From: an uncultured Mycoplasma sp. | GTDB lineage: Bacteria; Bacillota_I; Bacilli_A; RF39; UBA660 | DNA length: 8,502 nt | Assembly: GCA_947388575.1 (NCBI GenBank) | Contig: CANDSI010000035.1 | Coordinates: 1 to 8,502 of the forward strand | Direction of reading: 5' to 3' | Part shown: piece by piece, positions 4,846 through 8,502 of the stretch | Position numbering within the stretch: the stretch's first letter is position 1 | Layout of the letters: each line of letters begins with the position of its first letter | The notes under the pieces: model-generated | What the model saw: only the letters and a program-made list of their open reading frames with translations | What the model was told of the DNA's origin: nothing | The model's database searches: none | Position numbers and translations under genes: made by a program

Positions 4846-5493
4846 ATGAACTTTTTAGAACCTTATAATATTAAATTAGAAAAGACAGAACTGCTAGATT
4901 TGGCTTTGACTCATAGTAGCTATTCTAATGAACATGGTGGAGGTAATTATGAACGTTTAGAATTTTTGGGAGATGCTGTATTACAACTTATAACTAGTGA
5001 ATATTTTTATAATTCTAGTAGCGCTCAAGAAGGTGAATTGTCGAAAATTAGAGCTAGTTTTGTATGTGAAGAAGCTTTAGCTCAATATTCTAAAGATGTG
5101 GGAATAGATAAATATATAAAAGTCGGTAATGGTCAAATTAAAAATGTTAATGATACTATTATTGCAGATTGCTTTGAAAGTGTTTTAGGAGCGATATATT
5201 TGGATAAAGGTTTTGAGGTGGCTCGTGGTTATGCTTTAGAAATTTTAGAACCGTATGTTAAAAAACATCATATATTTTTAGGCGATTATAAATCTAGATT
5301 GCAAGAAATGGTTCAAACTGATAAAAAAAGTTTAGAATATATTTTAGTTAGTGAAGATGGACCTAGTCATGATAAAACTTTTGCTTTTGAAGTTGTTATT
5401 GATGGCATTGTATATGGAAAAGGAATAGGAAAAAGCAAGAAAGAAGCAGAACAAGAAGCTGCTCGTGATGCATTAAATAAAAGTGTTAAGTAA
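4846..5493 (+). CDS. rnc: Ribonuclease III
   Basis: This 215-aa endonuclease cuts double-stranded RNA, acting in rRNA precursor maturation and mRNA turnover. The N-terminal nuclease domain carries the signature ERLEFLGDAVL (36-46) with E36, E39 and D43, the element EGELSKIRA (62-70), and the second metal site ADCFESVLGAIYLDKG with D108 and E111. The C-terminal dsRNA-binding domain (about 147-215) ends in the expected GKSKKEAEQEAA motif. Length is normal for a bacterial enzyme. The ATG at 4846 is chosen: GAGTGAG (4835-4841) precedes it, and the GTG at 4837 is inside that site. smc follows after 12 bases, giving the rnc-smc arrangement familiar from Firmicutes. Confidence 0.97.
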   Translation: MNFLEPYNIKLEKTELLDLALTHSSYSNEHGGGNYERLEFLGDAVLQLITSEYFYNSSSAQEGELSKIRASFVCEEALAQYSKDVGIDKYIKVGNGQIKNVNDTIIADCFESVLGAIYLDKGFEVARGYALEILEPYVKKHHIFLGDYKSRLQEMVQTDKKSLEYILVSEDGPSHDKTFAFEVVIDGIVYGKGIGKSKKEAEQEAARDALNKSVK

Positions 5494-5505
5494 AGGAAGA
5501 TAATT

Positions 5506-8448
5506 ATGCATTTGAAGAATATTCGAGCATTTGGTTTTAAATCATTTGCGGATAAAATAGATTTGGAAATAAAAAATGGAATTACGGCAGTAGTAGGTCC
5601 AAATGGTAGTGGTAAGAGTAATATTGTTGATGCTGTACGTTGGGTTTTAGGCGAGCAATCGGTTAAATCTCTTCGCGGTAGTGATACGATGAGTGATGTT
5701 ATATTTTCAGGCTCTAAATCAAGACCAGCTCATACCAGAGCATATGTATCTTTAGTATTCGATAATAGCGATCATTATTTAAATAGTGAATTTAATGAAA
5801 TTGAAGTAAAAAGAGTTATTTATAATACTGGTGAAAATGAATATTTTGTTAATAATAGTAAAGTTAGGCTTAAAGATGTGACTGACCTTTTTTTAGATAC
5901 AGGCGCGGGTAATGATTCTTTTAATATTATTTCTCAAGGTAGTGTTTCAGATATAATAAATAGTAAACCAGAGATGAGAAGAACTATTTTTGAAGATGCT
6001 GCAGGAGTTTTAAAATATAAGAAAAGAAAAGAAGTTAGTTTAAAAAAATTAGAAAAAACTAAAGAAAATATTGCAAGGGTTAAACTGGTAATAGAAGAAT
6101 TAGAAAAAAGTGTTAATCCTTTAAAAAAGCAAAGTGAAGTAGCTAAGAAATTTTTAGCATTGAAAGATGAACTCAAAAATATTGAAATTGCTTTGATAGC
6201 AAGCGATATTTCGAAAATAAATATTGATTATAAAAGAATAAAAGCAGAAGCAGAATCTTTACAAAAAGAACTTGCGGGTATGACTTCTAAAAATACCGAA
6301 GATAATACAAAATTAGAAAAACTAAAATTAGAAAATTTAAAATTAGATGAAACTATAAGTTCTAAGAATAGTGAATATTTAAAATTAACGGAAAATCTTG
6401 CTAGTTTGGAAGCTGAAAAATTAGTTACAATGGAGCGTAAAAAGTATGATACTGGGAGTGAAAAATTAGAAGAAATTTCAATAAAACTTAAAGAGGAACA
6501 ATTAGCAATAAAAAAAGATATTACAACAGAACAAGCAAAACTTGAAGGAGTAATTAATGATATTAAAGAATTGTCAATTGCTAAAGATAAAATTGATAAT
6601 GATTTGATTACGGAAAAAGTTAAGAAGAATAATTTACTTAATAATATAAATGAACATGCTAAAGAAATTTTAGTTTTAGAAAATAAAATTGAAATATTAG
6701 AAGATAATATTAAAAACAATTCGAAAATGCCTAATGCGGTTAGAAGTGTTTTAAATAATATGCGGTTACAAGGTGTACATAATACCATAGGTAATTTATT
6801 AGAAATGGAAAATATGTATGTAACTGCTATAGAAACTGCGTTAGGTTCTTCAGCTAACTTTTTAGTTACAGAAGATGAGGCAGCTACTAGAGAATGCATT
6901 GATTATTTAAAAGCTAATCATTTAGGAAGAGCAACTTTTTTTCCGCTTAATGTTATTAAGCCAAGAGATATTCCAGATAAAGATATAAATTTAATAAGAA
7001 ATGAAAAAGGTATTATCAATATAGCTAGTGAACTAGTTAAATATGATAAAGAATATGATAATATTGTTAAAAATCAACTTGGTAATGTTATTGTGGTTGA
7101 TAATATTGATACTCTAAATAGAGTTGGTAAAATATTAGATTATAAATATAGAATTGTTTCTTTAGATGGGGAAATATTATATTCTGGAGGTTCAATTACA
7201 GGTGGGTCTTTTAAACAAAATAATAATGGTTTAAATGATAAACTTAAACTTAATGAATTACAAGAAAAGTTAGAACTTACAAAAATTGAATTAGAAAATT
7301 TAAATAAAGATTATAAAGACTTTAGTAATGGTTTTGAAGAACTAGAGAAAAATCAAGAAGATAAATCTAAACAATTGATTTCTTTAAATGAAATACTTAA
7401 TACACGTACTAATAAAATTAGAGGGTTAGAAGATGATTTAAATAAAAAAGAATTAGAGATTAAAGGTAATGAAGATATTGGTGATAAAAAGCTAGATAAA
7501 AAGTTAGTTAGTATTTTAGAAGAAGCTAATGAAGTTGCTAGTGAAAAAGAAATATTATCTCAGGAACTAAATAATCTTAAAAAACAAAAATCAGAATTAG
7601 TTTTAGAAATTAATGAAGTTGAAAGTAAATATCATAAAACTAATGTTGTTTATAATAGTATTCAAAATAATTTGAAAGAAAAAGAAGTTAAATTGGGTAA
7701 ATATGATGTTAAACTGGATAATCTATTGTTAGAATTATCAGAGAATTATTCCATTACTTATGAATATGCAACTAGTAATTATGAACTGGAAATACCTGAT
7801 GAGATAGCAAGAACAAAGGTTGATACTTTAAAAAGAGATATAATGAAACTTGGAGAAGTTAATATTGGGGCTATTGCTGAGTTTGAAAGAGTAAATGAAC
7901 GTTATGAATTTTTACTTAAGCAAAGTAATGATTTAGAAGAATCAAGTAAAGAATTAAATAATATTATTGATGAAATGGATAAAATAATGATTGAAAGATT
8001 TAAAGAAACTTTTGATAAAATTAGTGTTGAATTTAACTTAGTCTTTAAAAAATTATTTAAGGGTGGTAGAGGAACTCTTAAACTTACTGATCCAAATGAT
8101 TTACTTAATACTGGTATTGATATTGAGGCGGAACCACCTGGAAAAAAACTTAATTCAATTGTATTATTATCAGGTGGAGAGAAAACTTTAACGGCTATCG
8201 CTGTCTTATTTGCAATATTAAATATTAAGCCTAGTCCATTTTGTATATTAGATGAAGTTGAAGCGGCTTTAGATGAAGCTAATGTTGATACATTTGGTAA
8301 ATATTTGCAAGAAAAGAAAAATGCTAGTCAATTTATTTTGATAACACATAAAAAAAGAACGATGGAATATGCTGATGTATTATATGGTATTACAATGCAA
8401 GAGTCAGGCGTAAGTAAGATAGTTAGCGTTAATTTAGAAAGCATTTAA
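5506..8448 (+). CDS. smc: Chromosome partition protein SMC (short-armed)
   Basis: SMC is the ATPase of bacterial condensin; with ScpA and ScpB it organises and segregates the chromosome. The N-terminal head has Walker A GPNGSGKS (31-38) and a Q-loop Gln near 144 (IISQGSV). A first coiled coil (about 165-405) leads to the hinge (about 405-570, ending in the Gly-rich DGEILYSGGSITGGS), then the return coil (about 570-800). The C-terminal head has the signature LLSGGEKTLTA (887-897), Walker B FCILDEVEAALDE (912-924, with D916 and E917), and ITHKKRTMEYAD. All ATPase elements are intact. At 980 aa it is about 200 residues shorter than the roughly 1186-residue B. subtilis protein; the loss falls in both coiled-coil arms, and the length resembles Mycoplasma SMC. 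The start ATG is preceded by AAAGGAAG, which overlaps the rnc stop, so translation is probably coupled. Confidence 0.97.
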   Translation: MHLKNIRAFGFKSFADKIDLEIKNGITAVVGPNGSGKSNIVDAVRWVLGEQSVKSLRGSDTMSDVIFSGSKSRPAHTRAYVSLVFDNSDHYLNSEFNEIEVKRVIYNTGENEYFVNNSKVRLKDVTDLFLDTGAGNDSFNIISQGSVSDIINSKPEMRRTIFEDAAGVLKYKKRKEVSLKKLEKTKENIARVKLVIEELEKSVNPLKKQSEVAKKFLALKDELKNIEIALIASDISKINIDYKRIKAEAESLQKELAGMTSKNTEDNTKLEKLKLENLKLDETISSKNSEYLKLTENLASLEAEKLVTMERKKYDTGSEKLEEISIKLKEEQLAIKKDITTEQAKLEGVINDIKELSIAKDKIDNDLITEKVKKNNLLNNINEHAKEILVLENKIEILEDNIKNNSKMPNAVRSVLNNMRLQGVHNTIGNLLEMENMYVTAIETALGSSANFLVTEDEAATRECIDYLKANHLGRATFFPLNVIKPRDIPDKDINLIRNEKGIINIASELVKYDKEYDNIVKNQLGNVIVVDNIDTLNRVGKILDYKYRIVSLDGEILYSGGSITGGSFKQNNNGLNDKLKLNELQEKLELTKIELENLNKDYKDFSNGFEELEKNQEDKSKQLISLNEILNTRTNKIRGLEDDLNKKELEIKGNEDIGDKKLDKKLVSILEEANEVASEKEILSQELNNLKKQKSELVLEINEVESKYHKTNVVYNSIQNNLKEKEVKLGKYDVKLDNLLLELSENYSITYEYATSNYELEIPDEIARTKVDTLKRDIMKLGEVNIGAIAEFERVNERYEFLLKQSNDLEESSKELNNIIDEMDKIMIERFKETFDKISVEFNLVFKKLFKGGRGTLKLTDPNDLLNTGIDIEAEPPGKKLNSIVLLSGGEKTLTAIAVLFAILNIKPSPFCILDEVEAALDEANVDTFGKYLQEKKNASQFILITHKKRTMEYADVLYGITMQESGVSKIVSVNLESI

Positions 8449-8465
8449 AAATAAAAAAAGAATTA

Positions 8466-8487
8466 TTAAATGATTAAAATCATTTAA
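8466..8487. repeat. AT-rich inverted repeat after smc
   Basis: TTAAATGAT and ATCATTTAA flank TAAA. There is no T run on the + side, so it is not a convincing smc terminator. On the - strand a run of seven T follows six bases later, so a terminator for a converging gene beyond the window is possible. No ORF is visible from 8449 to the end. Confidence 0.35.
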
Positions 8488-8502
8488 AATTCGTCCAAAC
8501 TC

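Noticed and set aside
5934..6899. Two - strand ORFs (80 and 223 aa)
   Set aside because: Both lie entirely antisense within smc and have the Ser/Phe/Leu-rich composition of a reverse-strand shadow of a Lys/Glu-rich coiled coil.
1..8502. Mycoplasma genetic code (TGA = Trp)
   Set aside because: Tryptophans are TGG and the HNH gene ends naturally at TGA. Reading TGA as Trp would not repair the broken cas8-like gene either, as a TAA follows shortly.
8449..8502. Strong smc terminator
   Set aside because: The hairpin at 8466-8487 is entirely A-T apart from one G-C pair and has no T run on the + strand.

Overview
The window is very AT-rich, every intact reading frame works with the standard code (Trp is TGG, and TGA is a genuine stop at the end of the HNH gene), and ribosome binding sites are of Gram-positive type. 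It looks like a small-genome, low-GC Firmicutes/Mollicutes-like bacterium, perhaps an uncultured gut Bacilli lineage. The 980-residue SMC, about as short as the Mycoplasma proteins, fits this. The taxonomic placement is inference.

Positions 1 to about 3297 look like the right-hand end of an integrated prophage. On the + strand are the tail of an upstream gene, a tiny acidic ORF, and a signal-less M23/SH3b endolysin closed by an intrinsic terminator. Facing it on the - strand is a compact accessory operon with a strong promoter that contains a 15-bp palindrome. It encodes a 73-aa helical protein, a 203-aa protein with an AbrB-like N-terminus, and a frameshifted gene resembling the N-terminal part of the type I-B CRISPR protein Cas8b1/Cst1 (two CXXC motifs). 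A phage-type zinc-ribbon/HNH protein follows, with a palindrome and repeated TTTACGTAACA boxes at its start.

The element ends at 3279-3297, where 19 bases read as the 3' end of a tRNA gene (T-stem half, acceptor half, CCA) with no tRNA body before it. This is the expected attR scar of integration into a tRNA 3' end. The displaced tRNA terminator follows at once. The complete tRNA and probably the integrase should lie beyond the left edge of the window.

From about 3298 onward the content is chromosomal: a membrane-anchored VanY-type D,D-carboxypeptidase (- strand), a divergent unrecognised 119-aa protein (the two promoters share one -35 box), then the rnc-smc pair (RNase III and condensin SMC) transcribed from an extended -10 promoter. 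The rnc-smc linkage is common in Firmicutes. Several listed starts are shorter than the longest open frame because the apparent upstream GTG lies inside the Shine-Dalgarno sequence.
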